A DNA stretch of 64,000 bases from JABDIY01 sp963803845 (GCA_963803845.1 CAWDNZ010000004.1:1054001-1118000); one strand, 5' to 3'. Counted from the first letter of the stretch, positions 54,195 through 63,593 are shown. A program made the numbers and translations. The notes: generated by a model not told the origin, from the letters alone.

Positions 54195-54877
54195 CCGCTG
54201 ATCGGGCCATCACAACCGAATTTTCGCTGCCGGTGTTGTTGGTCGACGATCACGAGATTCTGACCACCGGCATGGCGGCCTATCTTCGTTCACAGGGATT
54301 CATTGTGGAGACGGTCAATCCGTCGAGTATCGACGAAGTACTCTCCCACCCGGTCGTTGGTGACGGCGGCCTTGTGGTCTCTGATCTGCAAATGCCCGCG
54401 ATCCCCGACGCCTATGAACTGATCGCCACGCTTACCGCCCGCCGGGTTCGAGTTCTTGCCCTTACTGGGGCAACAGATCCAGTAACCACGGCTCGGGCCC
54501 TTCGGGCCGGTGCGCTTGCACTTGTTCACAAGAGTGAGTCGCTGGAGGCACTGGCTGATCTCATTCGCACCGCGGCGCAGGGCGGTCCGATTCGCATCGC
54601 TGATCGGGAACAACGACTGAGTGAACTGCGAGTGCTTGAGAAGTTGGAGAGAGAGTCGATGATGTCCTTCTCCCAGCTGTCCACCCGCGAGCAGGAGATA
54701 TTGGTGCGATTGATGGATGGCCACAGCCCAGTGGCAATCGCCGAAAGCGACTATGTCTCCATCGCCACGGTTCGGGCTCAGATTCGGTCAATTCTGATCA
54801 AGCTGGGCGCCAATTCGCAACTCGAAGCGGTGGCGATGGCCAACCGGGTTGGCTTCAAGGGCCGGCAAGTTGCCTGA
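54191..54877 (+). CDS. LuxR/NarL-type response regulator
   Basis: This 228-residue regulator has a receiver domain with acidic D19-D20, phosphoacceptor D65 (VVSDLQMP), switch Thr92 and Lys114. The LuxR-type helix-turn-helix (about 165-222) shows LSTREQEILVRLMDGHSPVAIAE and a recognition helix VSIATVRAQIRSILIKLG. Its ATG overlaps the kinase stop (ATGA), indicating coupled translation. Targets are unknown; the divergent pilin operon is a candidate. Confidence 0.92.
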   Translation: MTADRAITTEFSLPVLLVDDHEILTTGMAAYLRSQGFIVETVNPSSIDEVLSHPVVGDGGLVVSDLQMPAIPDAYELIATLTARRVRVLALTGATDPVTTARALRAGALALVHKSESLEALADLIRTAAQGGPIRIADREQRLSELRVLEKLERESMMSFSQLSTREQEILVRLMDGHSPVAIAESDYVSIATVRAQIRSILIKLGANSQLEAVAMANRVGFKGRQVA

Positions 54878-55023
54878 TCACAGCGTTCTCTAGGGACTCT
54901 CCAGATTTTCTGCAACCAAGGGCGGGTTGAGACGTCCAGATAGCTGACGAAATGATGAGGTACCGCCGCCCGATTCCTGCTGCTGGCGGTGCAACGTCGT
55001 TCGTGCTCCTGGTTCGCCGGGAG

Positions 55024-55064
55024 GGAAAGCCAAGACCGGTGGGGACGACCCGGCTTGGCTTTCC
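55024..55064. terminator. Hairpin after the two-component operon
   Basis: GGAAAGCCAAG (55024-55034) pairs with CTTGGCTTTCC (55054-55064), with an inner CCGG/CCGG stem. It lies in a 360-bp stretch (54878-55237) with no gene that I can support. There is no T-run, so the terminator call is from position and stability. I looked for a c-di-GMP riboswitch here and did not find its conserved parts. Confidence 0.55.
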
Positions 55065-55237
55065 GACGCGTTTGTAGCCGAGGGCTTTAGTGCTGCCACC
55101 ACCCTGCCGATGCTTGTAGGAGCAGATGATCCGTCCGGACTTCTTCAGCCATCGAAAGGCCTTCACGATGCTCGCGGCGCTCCACACCCCACCCTCGCAA
55201 CCGACTGCTTCGACCGATTCTTTCGGGGGATCATCCA

Positions 55238-57340
55238 GTGAATGACACGATTTCTGTGCTCCTGGTGGAGAACGATCCCGCCGATGTGCTAGCAACCACG
55301 ATGATCCTCGAGGACGTCCCCGGGACCACCTACGAGATCACGTCGTGCAACGGTTTTCGAGCCACGAAGATGTACTTCGAGGAGAACGCCGACGCCCGTT
55401 TCGACGTGTGTATGATCAATTTCCGCTTGAACCGTTACAACGGGTTCGACGTGCTCAAGTACATGGTCGAAGGGCACCAGCAGACACCGTGCGTCATGCT
55501 CACCGAAGTCGCCGATGCCGCCGTCGATCGGCGAGCGATGAGGATGGGCGCAGCCGATTACTTGGTGAAGGGTCGATTCGATTCCGAAACGATCGAACGG
55601 GTTTTGCGATACACGATCGACAATGCCCGAGTGCTCAATAGCCTGAAGGAGTCTGAGGCACGGTTCCGTTCCGTGGTGGAGTCCGCATCCGACGGGATCG
55701 TTTTGCTCGATGATGACGGCACTCTGCTGGCCACCAACCGTGCGGCTAATGAGTTGTTGGGGGCGTCAACCAAGAACTTGGTCGGCCGACCCTGCATTGA
55801 GTTTCTGACGGAGGAATCCAGCACAGTTGTCACCGAACAATTGGCCAGCGACGGGGGCTACGACGGTTCGACCGCCGGTATGAAACCGTTGGAAACCCAC
55901 GTGATCCACGCTTCGGGCAAGCTCGTTCCGGTGGAGCTGACCGTGAGTTCCTGGGTCTCGGCTGGTGACCGCTACTGGAGCATCATCATCCGCGACCTCA
56001 CCGAGCGCAAAGAGATGTCGGACAAGCTCGTGTATCAGGCATTCCATGACCCGCTCACCGGTCTCGCCAATCGAACTCTCCTGAAGGAGCGGGTGGTGGA
56101 ACGATTCCGAACGAGTAGACACATCGCGGGAACGCCAGCCCTGATCCTTGTTGATCTGGACAACTTCAAGCTGGTGAACGACACGTTTGGGCATGAATCC
56201 GGCGACGAGTTACTCATCGTTGTGGCGACCCGACTTCGAGACTGCGTCCGTGATGCTGATCTCGTTGCCCGAGTGGGCAGCGACGAATTTGCCGTACTGC
56301 TCAACGGATGTGAGTCGTTGATCGCCGCCAAGGCGGTTGCGCAACGTCTGATCAATTCTTTGGCCGAGCCGGTGACGATCGGCGGTTTGCCGATCATCGC
56401 TTCCGGAAGCGCCGGTGTAGCAATCGTTGCCTCAGCCGAGGTCACCCCGGACGCGCTGTTTCGGAACGCTGAGGTGGCGATGCACTCGGCCAAGGCCAAC
56501 GGAAAGAATCGAATGGCCCTTTTTGAGGAATCCATGCATCATGCCAGCTTCGAGCGGATACGAATGGAACACGACTTGCGGGCGACGCTCGCCGCCGATG
56601 CCCTCCAGGTGGCGTACCAACCCGTGGTCAGCCTCACCGATGGAAGTGTTCATGGCTTTGAAGCGCTCGCTCGGTGGACCGACCCTGAGCGTGGAGTGGT
56701 TCCGCCGGACGTTTTCATCGCGGTTGCCGAGGATGCCGGACTCATCGAGCAGCTCGGTCGTACCGTGATGAAGCGGGCGGTGGAGGAAACGGCCGCATTG
56801 CAGACCCGGGATCAGATTCCCTACCAGATCAACGTGAATCTCAGCACCCGCCAGCTCGATGACCCCGATCTGGTGTCGTTCACGCGGGCATTGCTGGAGG
56901 ACTCTGGGCTAGCGGCCGGATCTCTCACACTGGAAGTGACCGAGAGTGTCATGGTGGGACACGTGGAGCGAGCCATCGGAGTCCTGAACGAACTTCGCGA
57001 TTTGCAGGTGAAATTGGCGCTGGACGACTTCGGTACCGGCTACTCGTCACTGAGCTATTTGCACATGCTTCCGCTGGATGCTTTAAAGGCGGACCGCTCG
57101 TTCGTGACCCGCTACAACGAGCCCTCTGGTCGAGCGCTTCTGAAGGCGATCCTCGCGGTCGGGCGCAGCCTTGATCTGCATACGGTTGCCGAAGGAATCG
57201 AGGATGAGAACGAACGTTCCGCTCTGGCCGGAATGGGGTATGACTACGGGCAGGGCTACCTGTTCTCCAAGCCCGTGACTCTCCTGGAACTTGCGGTGTA
57301 TCTGGAGAGTGCCAAAACAACGGCTCGTTGGCCAGCCTGA
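55238..57340 (+). CDS. Receiver-PAS-GGDEF-EAL protein
   Basis: This 700-residue soluble protein has a receiver-like domain (1-125), a PAS domain (about 138-262), a GGDEF domain (about 266-430) and an EAL domain (445-690). The receiver lacks the phosphoacceptor Asp: N61 stands in its place (CMINFRLNRYNG), so it is likely a pseudo-receiver. The GGDEF motif is GSDEF (347-351), possibly weak or inactive as a cyclase. The EAL site is complete (E475-A-L, LALDDFGTGYSS, TVAEGIED), so phosphodiesterase activity is likelier. It has its own promoter region downstream of the two-component genes. Confidence 0.93.
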   Translation: MNDTISVLLVENDPADVLATTMILEDVPGTTYEITSCNGFRATKMYFEENADARFDVCMINFRLNRYNGFDVLKYMVEGHQQTPCVMLTEVADAAVDRRAMRMGAADYLVKGRFDSETIERVLRYTIDNARVLNSLKESEARFRSVVESASDGIVLLDDDGTLLATNRAANELLGASTKNLVGRPCIEFLTEESSTVVTEQLASDGGYDGSTAGMKPLETHVIHASGKLVPVELTVSSWVSAGDRYWSIIIRDLTERKEMSDKLVYQAFHDPLTGLANRTLLKERVVERFRTSRHIAGTPALILVDLDNFKLVNDTFGHESGDELLIVVATRLRDCVRDADLVARVGSDEFAVLLNGCESLIAAKAVAQRLINSLAEPVTIGGLPIIASGSAGVAIVASAEVTPDALFRNAEVAMHSAKANGKNRMALFEESMHHASFERIRMEHDLRATLAADALQVAYQPVVSLTDGSVHGFEALARWTDPERGVVPPDVFIAVAEDAGLIEQLGRTVMKRAVEETAALQTRDQIPYQINVNLSTRQLDDPDLVSFTRALLEDSGLAAGSLTLEVTESVMVGHVERAIGVLNELRDLQVKLALDDFGTGYSSLSYLHMLPLDALKADRSFVTRYNEPSGRALLKAILAVGRSLDLHTVAEGIEDENERSALAGMGYDYGQGYLFSKPVTLLELAVYLESAKTTARWPA

Positions 57341-57347
57341 AAACAGC

Positions 57348-57378
57348 GACGGTCCCGGGCGTACTGCCCAGGACCGTC
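57348..57378. terminator. Bidirectional terminator between convergent genes
   Basis: GACGGTCC-C-GGGC pairs with GCCC-A-GGACCGTC around loop GTACT, with a single C-A mismatch. It lies between the stop of the GGDEF-EAL gene and that of the DUF4214 gene, which face each other. Confidence 0.75.
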
Positions 57379-57398
57379 ACTTCAGTTATTTGACGAGG

Positions 57399-58940
57399 TC
57401 AGTTACCAGGCAGGTAGGGCTTCCGGTTCACGAACTCGGTGTTGATCGCAACGTAGTAGACAACCTCGGCCCGGGAACCCACTTGACGCGTGGGGTTCTT
57501 CCCGCTGTTGTTGGTGCCGTTGAGGATGTCGGTCCAGTAGGCCACCCCGCCTGCTTCACCCTGGCGGCCAAGGATGTTCAAGTAGACCCGCTCCAGGAAG
57601 ACCGAATTATTCGGGGCGTCGGCGTAGGTGTTCTTGAATTCCGTACCTTGGGCAAAGAAGCCGGCGATCGGGAGCGTCCCGTAGGTCTTGCCGTCGATTT
57701 GGCCGCGTGACACAGCAATCCAGTATTTCACGCCCGCCACGTCGGGCTCACGGCCGAAGAATGCGTTGTAGAGCCGCAGGATCTCGGGATCCTTGGCGGT
57801 GTTGTAGTCAACAGCATTGATCAGTTCGTTGAGTGTGGTGGCATCGGCGACGGTGCTGGGCCCTACCTCGGAGTCCTTGTCTACGAATGCGACGCAGGCC
57901 GACGGGATCGTTTGGCGAATCTGAAGCGTGTTTGGTCCGTTGCGTGGAGTAGTGCTGCCACTTTCGAGCCCGAGGAGAACGATGCCCCAGTCCTTGACCA
58001 CGTTGTGATCGGAGGTGGAGAGGATGGTGGAGCCCTGCACTCGGAGTTCGCCGGTGCTGGACAGCGGGCTACGACCCCATGCGTCTACCAGATTGGCGTC
58101 GGTCACCGGGGTAGTGGGATTGCCGTAGTTGGTGATCATCTGCTCAACGTTCTGGAGTGCCGTTGTCAGCGACCCGTCGCCGCAATTGTCGGAGCTCCGC
58201 AGCATCATGATGTGGTTTTCCAGACCGCCGGCGGTGCTGTTGATCAAGTTGTTCCCGACGAACGTGAAGTCATAGGTGAGCAGTGTTGCGGTGAGGTTCA
58301 CGTTTCCGCTGACCTTGATTCCGCTGTTGTTCAAATACACCGGCGATCGGCCGCCGGTCAGCGCCACGGGGAAGTTGCGACTGGTGGGGTTCTTGATGAG
58401 ATTTGTGGTGCCGCCCAGTGGGGCGCACGCCACAATTTTGTTGGCGGCGTCCACGATCACGACGGCCGGTTCACCGGCGTTCAGGTCCCTGAGAGCGTCG
58501 CCGGCGAAGGCAGGCATCGAGTCATAGGTCCAGCGCAGTACTCCCTCGTCACCGGTTTCGATTGTGTCGTCGCCGAGGTAGCTGAAGTTATTGGGGCTGA
58601 ATGCAGCCAGATCGCCGGCACAGGTGGTGGGGACGGTATCGGCGTCGGCAGGACCGGCGAGGCGGGCCCGGTACGGGGTGTCGGCCGGTAGGCCGCTGAT
58701 CTCCACGGCGAGAGACGGGCCACTATTTCCGGAGGTGTTGGCGGCGAGAAGCCCGACACCGGTGGCGGATGAGCCCCCGGCTGGACTGAAGGTGAGTTCG
58801 AAGAAGTTCTTCTGAACCTGAACAGGTGGCTCTGGGGCCGCAGCCGCAACGGGGCTAACGCTGGCGAGGGCTGCGAGAGCGGCGACGGCAACGCCAGTCG
58901 CAACTTTCCAGCTACGCCGTGAGGGGGTGGAAGAATGCAT
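57399..58940 (-). CDS. Secreted DUF4214 protein with CHRD-like N-terminal domain
   Basis: This protein of about 513 residues has a signal peptide (ATGVAVAALAALASVSPVAA, cut near AAA). A beta-rich domain (about 45-175, FELTFSPAGGSSATGVGLL...) resembles CHRD. A middle section (about 180-360) has repeated Asn/Thr-rich strands typical of parallel beta-helix surface proteins. The C-terminal part contains DUF4214 units (RLYNAFFGREPDVAGVKYW, ERVYLNILGRQGEAGGVAYW), which are found in S-layer-like or adhesin proteins. I chose the ATG at 58940, with AAAGG ahead. It is probably a cell-surface or matrix protein. Confidence 0.8.
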   Translation of the reverse strand: MHSSTPSRRSWKVATGVAVAALAALASVSPVAAAAPEPPVQVQKNFFELTFSPAGGSSATGVGLLAANTSGNSGPSLAVEISGLPADTPYRARLAGPADADTVPTTCAGDLAAFSPNNFSYLGDDTIETGDEGVLRWTYDSMPAFAGDALRDLNAGEPAVVIVDAANKIVACAPLGGTTNLIKNPTSRNFPVALTGGRSPVYLNNSGIKVSGNVNLTATLLTYDFTFVGNNLINSTAGGLENHIMMLRSSDNCGDGSLTTALQNVEQMITNYGNPTTPVTDANLVDAWGRSPLSSTGELRVQGSTILSTSDHNVVKDWGIVLLGLESGSTTPRNGPNTLQIRQTIPSACVAFVDKDSEVGPSTVADATTLNELINAVDYNTAKDPEILRLYNAFFGREPDVAGVKYWIAVSRGQIDGKTYGTLPIAGFFAQGTEFKNTYADAPNNSVFLERVYLNILGRQGEAGGVAYWTDILNGTNNSGKNPTRQVGSRAEVVYYVAINTEFVNRKPYLPGN

Positions 58941-59111
58941 TAAACGTGCGCCTTTCATGGGTGGTGAGGGTCGGTCCCCGCCTAGGAAACCGAACCAGAG
59001 CATGATTCCGCGCTGTGTCCCAGATGGCAACCATCCGGGTAGTTCCGCCTGCCAAGTTCTAGGTCGGCTGCGGAATTCCGGCCGGGCACGGGTGACCGTT
59101 ACGCTGGCAGG

Positions 59112-60056
59112 ATGGTCAAGCCCCAGAGTGTCGATGAGGTTGCGGCGGCGTTGGCCGAGCACGACTACCTGGCCGACATCGGTCTCGCCACCAGTGTTTT
59201 CTTGGCCCTCACGCTGGAACGGCCGCTCTTCCTGGAAGGGGAAGCTGGCGTGGGGAAGACCGAGGTGGCCAAGGTGCTGGCTCGCTGGACCGGTGGTGAA
59301 CTGATTCGCCTCCAATGTCACGAAGGAATCGACTCCGGCCAGGCCGTCTATGAATGGGACTATGCCCGTCAGCTTCTACACCTTCGGACCGCAGAAGCCA
59401 CCGGCCGGGCCAACGACGCTTCAGCCGATCAGCTCGAGGCGGAGCTCTATGACCCCCGGTTTCTTATTCGTCGCCCGCTGCTCCATGCGCTCAGTCCCAC
59501 CCCTGGGCCCCGACCAATTCTGCTGATCGACGAGGTGGATCGCTCCGACGACGAGTTCGAAGCGTTCCTGCTCGAGGCGTTGAGTGACTACACCATCACG
59601 ATCCCCGAGATCGGCACGATCCACGCCGACCGACCCCCGATCGTGATCCTCACGTCGAACCGCACCCGGGATGTCCATGATGCGCTCAAAAGGCGGTGCC
59701 TCTACCACTGGGTAGAGCATCCAACGTTCGAACGAGAGGTGCAGATCGTGAAGATGCGGGCACCCGGTGTCAGCGATGCCCTGGCCCGTCAGGTCTCGGC
59801 CATGACCGAAACCATGCGGGGGTATGGGCTCTACAAACCTCCCGGCATCGCCGAAACCATCGACTGGAGCCTTTCGTTGGCCGCCCTAGGACGCATGGAG
59901 CTTGACGACGAGACCGTTAGTGCCACGCTGGGCACGGTTCTGAAATACCGGGAGGATCAGGCCAAGATCAACGAGCGCGGCATCCACGAGATGGTCAAGG
60001 CGGCACTCTTCAAGAGCGGTGCCGGGGTCGACCCCCCAAGAGTGGACGCCCCCTAG
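59112..60056 (+). CDS. MoxR-type AAA ATPase
   Basis: This 314-residue AAA+ protein has Walker A GEAGVGKT at 43-50, Walker B LLIDEVD at 137-143, sensor 1 in ILTSNRTRDV, and the arginine finger in LKRRCLYHW. MoxR ATPases help mature metalloenzymes with a vWA partner; CoxD of CO dehydrogenase belongs here. No CoxE/vWA gene is adjacent, and coxSLM is 16 kb off, so a CODH link is only a possibility. rfbC starts 30 bp after its stop. Confidence 0.9.
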   Translation: MVKPQSVDEVAAALAEHDYLADIGLATSVFLALTLERPLFLEGEAGVGKTEVAKVLARWTGGELIRLQCHEGIDSGQAVYEWDYARQLLHLRTAEATGRANDASADQLEAELYDPRFLIRRPLLHALSPTPGPRPILLIDEVDRSDDEFEAFLLEALSDYTITIPEIGTIHADRPPIVILTSNRTRDVHDALKRRCLYHWVEHPTFEREVQIVKMRAPGVSDALARQVSAMTETMRGYGLYKPPGIAETIDWSLSLAALGRMELDDETVSATLGTVLKYREDQAKINERGIHEMVKAALFKSGAGVDPPRVDAP

Positions 60057-60086
60057 TATCGGGATCTAAACGAGGTAGGGGAGTCT

Positions 60087-60641
60087 GTGCTCAAAAAGGA
60101 AATCGATGGTGTTGTGGAGTACACCCCCCGGCGCTTCGGTGATGACCGCGGGTATTTCACTGAGACATTCAATACTCGAACCTGCCAGAGCCTCGGTATC
60201 AGCGGCGTCTTCGTTCAGGACAACGAGAGCCTGTCGGCCGAACTGGGCACGATCAGGGGCCTTCATTTTCAGACTGCACCGTCGGCCCAGGGAAAGATAG
60301 TTCGGATCGTTCAGGGCGCAGTATTGGACGTGGCGGTTGACCTTCGGGTGGGGTCGGCGACCTTCGGTGACCACGTCGCTGTCCGGCTCGATGGCGAGGT
60401 GGGCAATCAGCTCTGGATTCCTCCGGGCTTCGCCCACGGGTTCTGCACGCTGGAACCCGACACCCTCATGGCCTACAAGGTCACCGCATACTACGACCCC
60501 GACGCTGATCGATGCATTCTCTGGACCGATCCGGAGATAGGTATCGACTGGCCGATCGACGTCGCATCGGCAACGTTGTCGGCCAAGGATGCCGCCGCCC
60601 CGATACTTGCTGACCTTGGTGACCCGGCAAGTTTCTTCTGA
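60087..60641 (+). CDS. rfbC: dTDP-4-dehydrorhamnose 3,5-epimerase
   Basis: This 184-residue cupin epimerase starts at a GTG. It has the catalytic His60 in the RGLHFQ motif, R57, the IPPGFAHGFCTLE strand and Tyr130 (MAYKVTAYY), plus WTDPEIGIDWP near the end. It converts dTDP-4-keto-6-deoxyglucose into the rhamno form in the dTDP-L-rhamnose pathway. The reductase gene rfbD overlaps its stop. The other pathway genes (rfbA, rfbB) are not in the window. Confidence 0.94.
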   Translation: MLKKEIDGVVEYTPRRFGDDRGYFTETFNTRTCQSLGISGVFVQDNESLSAELGTIRGLHFQTAPSAQGKIVRIVQGAVLDVAVDLRVGSATFGDHVAVRLDGEVGNQLWIPPGFAHGFCTLEPDTLMAYKVTAYYDPDADRCILWTDPEIGIDWPIDVASATLSAKDAAAPILADLGDPASFF

Positions 60642-61501
60642 TGACAACGGTTCTTGTCTTTGGGGGAGGCGGTCAAGTCGGCCGAGAGCTCGCCTGGGCA
60701 CCGTGGCCATCTCACACTCATTTGATCGTTGCTAATAGATCAAACGCGGACATCACGGATCGGCTCGTTGTCCAACGGCTTGTCGCCCACGAGGTGCCGG
60801 ACATCATCGTGAATGCCGCCGCCTACACAAAGGTGGACGACGCCGAGGATGAGCGCGATATGGCGTTCGCAGTGAACGAGACCGCAGTTGGCCATCTCGC
60901 CGAAGCGGCTGATGCAGCCGGTGCGACGCTCATACATCTGTCTACCGACTACGTGTTCGACGGAACGAAGGACGGCTGGTACACCGAAGAGGATCGGCCG
61001 TCTCCCGCCAGCGTGTACGGGGAGAGCAAACTCGGCGGGGAGCGAGCTGCGTTGCGGGCACACAATGCGATCGTTCTCCGCACTTCGTGGGTGTACGGCT
61101 CGTTTCGGTCCAACTTCGTGCTGACCATGCGACGGTTGGCGCTGGAGCGAGATGAGCTGGGAGTGGTTGCCGATCAGTTCGGTTGCCCCACGGCAGCAAT
61201 AGACATCGCAAATGCAATCGTCGCAATTGTTGAACAAGGCGCCCGAGAATCGGGTTTGTTTCATTTGGCAGCTCCAGACGATGCTTCGTGGTGGGACTTG
61301 GCTGAATCGGCGATTTCTCAGATGGAGCCCCCTCGCAATCCGGTACTCAACAGATTGACAACGGAACAGTTCCCTACCCGAGCCCGCCGGCCAGCCAACT
61401 CTCGTTTGGACTCGTCGAAACTGCTCGCTGGGTATGGCATCCAGCTCCCACCGTGGCGAGCCACATTGGCTTCGGTCTCGGCGGAGTTGAATTCGAGGTG
61501 A
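60641..61501 (+). CDS. rfbD: dTDP-4-dehydrorhamnose reductase
   Basis: This 286-residue short-chain reductase has the NAD(P) loop GGGGQVGREL at about 8-17, NAAAYTKVDDAE, the STDYVFDGTKDG motif, and the catalytic Tyr-x-x-x-Lys in VYGESKLGGE. It completes dTDP-L-rhamnose for cell-wall linkers or polysaccharide. The ATG overlaps the rfbC stop (TGATG). The C-terminal substrate domain ends in the expected RPANSRLDSSKL region. Confidence 0.94.
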   Translation: MTTVLVFGGGGQVGRELAWAPWPSHTHLIVANRSNADITDRLVVQRLVAHEVPDIIVNAAAYTKVDDAEDERDMAFAVNETAVGHLAEAADAAGATLIHLSTDYVFDGTKDGWYTEEDRPSPASVYGESKLGGERAALRAHNAIVLRTSWVYGSFRSNFVLTMRRLALERDELGVVADQFGCPTAAIDIANAIVAIVEQGARESGLFHLAAPDDASWWDLAESAISQMEPPRNPVLNRLTTEQFPTRARRPANSRLDSSKLLAGYGIQLPPWRATLASVSAELNSR

Positions 61502-61531
61502 GGCCGGGTAGCGGTCCACTACCGTGATCGG

Positions 61532-62754
61532 GTGACGGCATCACTCTCCACCAGTACTAGCGCCCGCAGAGGTGAGCGCTCCGTGATCGGGTTCGTTGCA
61601 TTCATGGCCATCGTCATGGCCTTTGGAGTGGAGGCCATCCTGCCCGCCTTCGACGAGATCGACCGGTCGTTTGGTTTCTCTCGCCAGGATGTGAGTGTTT
61701 CCTTGTTGGTCACCACACTGCTCATCGGCATGGGAGTTGGTCAACTGGTTTGGGGTCCGGTTTCGGATACGTTTGGGCGGGTACCGGTCCTCTTGGCGGG
61801 CTTGGGTCTCTATGCGCTTGGCGCCGTCGGGATGATTCTCGCCCCCAATCTTGAACTCCTTCTGCTCTCTCGCTTCGTTTGGGGCGTCGGGGCAGCCGCG
61901 CCCAACGGTCTGCGCATAGCCGTGGCTCGAGACATCTTCTCCGGAGACCAGATGGCTCGCGTGGTCACGTTCGCCACCGCCGTCTTCCTCATTGGGCCGG
62001 TGGTGATGCCCTTCTTCGGCGAGGGCATTCTCCTCTTGGGGGATTGGGAGCTCATCGCTCTGGTAGGCGTGGGACTGGCCGGTGCGGCAGCCGGTGTTGC
62101 GATCTGGTTTGGTGAAACTCTCCCGTCCGAACGGCGCCGGCCCCTCAAGTTCAAACCACTGATGGTGGCGCTCCGCCAAATTGTCCGAACCCCGGCTTCG
62201 GCGGGGGCGATCCTTGCCGCCATGTTCTACGGCGGAGCGTTCTTCATATTCTTGGGTAGTGCCCAGCCGATCATCGAGAATATCTACGACTCCGGTGATC
62301 AATTCGTCTGGCTGTTTGGGCTCAGCGGTCTCGCGATGTCGGTTGCGCTTTTCAGTAATGGTCGCTTGATCACACGCTTCGGCGCCGCCCGGGTGGCCTG
62401 GGTCGCTGCCGCTGTGTTTCGTCATCGTGAATGTCGTTGGCCTTGTTGTGACATTGGCAGCCGACGGCACTCCGTCGCTGGCGATTTGGTTGATCTGGGC
62501 GTGCTCATCCAACGCCGTCAGGCTCGATGGTTGCTGCGGTGTGTGCGGCTCTGGCGATGGAGCCAATGGGAGCCATTGCAGGAACCGCCGCGTCCATTCT
62601 GGCCTTCGCTCAGCTGGGTCCTGGCGCCGCCCTGGCAGCGATCGTCGACTCCCAGATCCGTACCACGGTGACGCCGATGCTCTTGGGGGCGCTGCTGTAT
62701 TCGTTGCTCGGAATTGCTTGCCTCGGCTGGTCGCTGCGCCGTACTCCTGCCTAG
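61532..62754 (+). pseudogene. MFS transporter (Bcr/CflA-like), frameshifted
   Basis: From the GTG at 61532 the first 290 codons encode an intact MFS protein: twelve-helix pattern, the GQLVWGPVSDTFGRVPVLL motif A near residue 70, and SRFVWGVGAAAPNGLRIAVARD. Near 62408 the frame breaks; another frame continues as VIVNVVGLVVTLAADGTPSL. Near 62525 a third gives MVAAVCAALAMEPMGAIAG and the last helix, ending at 62754. Joined, it is a normal drug-efflux-type protein of about 405 residues. Two single-base shifts mean inactivation or sequence error. It overlaps the convergent oxidase gene by 4 bp. Confidence 0.75.
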
Positions 62755-63449
62755 CCGAAACGGGCGGCCTCTATGAGAGCGAGTGATTCGTCCCGGTGGT
62801 GCTGCTCGTCCAAGGCGATGCTGGTGAGGACATCGGCGACCGTGCGGTAGTCGCCGTACTCGTCTTTGAATTGGCTGACCCATTCTTGCTGGGCAAGCTC
62901 GGGGTGGGCGTCTACGTAGTCAAGATAGGTGTGCATCGCATGGTCCTCGAAGTCTGCATTGAGGCCATAGGAGAGCTGAGGACGAGCAACGTAAAGCAGC
63001 CACGAGAGGTGGTAGTAACCGAAGGCAATGATCTGGGGCAGGAAGCGCCCCCGCAGCGCCGACCGATTGAAGCCTCGATTGTCCAGCAACTCTTCCATGA
63101 TCAGCAGATGGAAGAGCTCGTTGTCCTGTTGAGCCCGGGCCCGCAATGCCCGGTCATGTACTCGGCGGGCTAAGGAAGGGTCTTCATGGGTGTGGGTCAC
63201 GGCTACGAAGGCCACCTGCTCCCACGCCTGATAGGGAACCCGGGCCACAACTTCTAGAACTCGGAACTTCTCGATGGTCGACTTCTTCCCGTAGATGAGA
63301 TCAAGCACCAGGAACAGAATCCGGGCTGGGATCCCGTAACGACGTTTCGGTTGGGCTCGTGCAGCCAGCCCCGCTTCTTGAATCTCCTTCGGAGACCAAT
63401 GATGGGCGGTAGCAACACCGCCGCTGCCTGGAACAACATCGGTTGTCAT
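62751..63449 (-). CDS. Alternative oxidase-like di-iron membrane protein
   Basis: This 232-residue protein matches the alternative oxidase pattern, including all six di-iron ligands by position: E66 (LEVVARVP), E111 and H114 (NELFH), E168 (FEDHAMHTY), E215 and H218 (DEQHH). A hydrophobic hairpin (about 135-155, IIAFGYYHLSWLLYV) fits the monotopic membrane insertion of AOX. AOX moves electrons from quinol to oxygen without pumping protons. I chose the ATG at 63449, with AGGAGG 6 bases ahead. AOX is rare in actinobacteria, and a related di-iron family with another role is possible. Confidence 0.75.
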   Translation of the reverse strand: MTTDVVPGSGGVATAHHWSPKEIQEAGLAARAQPKRRYGIPARILFLVLDLIYGKKSTIEKFRVLEVVARVPYQAWEQVAFVAVTHTHEDPSLARRVHDRALRARAQQDNELFHLLIMEELLDNRGFNRSALRGRFLPQIIAFGYYHLSWLLYVARPQLSYGLNADFEDHAMHTYLDYVDAHPELAQQEWVSQFKDEYGDYRTVADVLTSIALDEQHHRDESLALIEAARFG

Positions 63450-63536
63450 GATTTCCTCCTGAAGTCCATTATCTCGCCGTCTGAAGTGAGCGGGGAGGTC
63501 CGGCAAGGGTGTTTACGGTCACGTGCCTTGACGCAA

Positions 63537-63574
63537 CTGAGCCCGACCCGAAGGGACGTTGGGGTCGGGCTCAG
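63537..63574 (-). terminator. Hairpin after the SRPBCC gene
   Basis: CTGAGCCCGACCC (63537-63549) pairs with GGGTCGGGCTCAG (63562-63574), a perfect 13-bp stem. It lies 19 bp after the stop on the minus strand. The T-run is weak. Confidence 0.75.
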
Positions 63575-63593
63575 AAGAAGGTATTCCACTCGG

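Noticed and set aside
54878..55237. Possible cyclic di-GMP riboswitch before the GGDEF-EAL gene
   Set aside because: The conserved GEMM segments were not found; only a terminator-like hairpin is present.
54855..55295. 146-codon minus-strand frame in the 54.9-55.2 kb gap
   Set aside because: It overlaps the response regulator end and the start of the next gene, has no ribosome binding site, and contains the hairpin at 55024.
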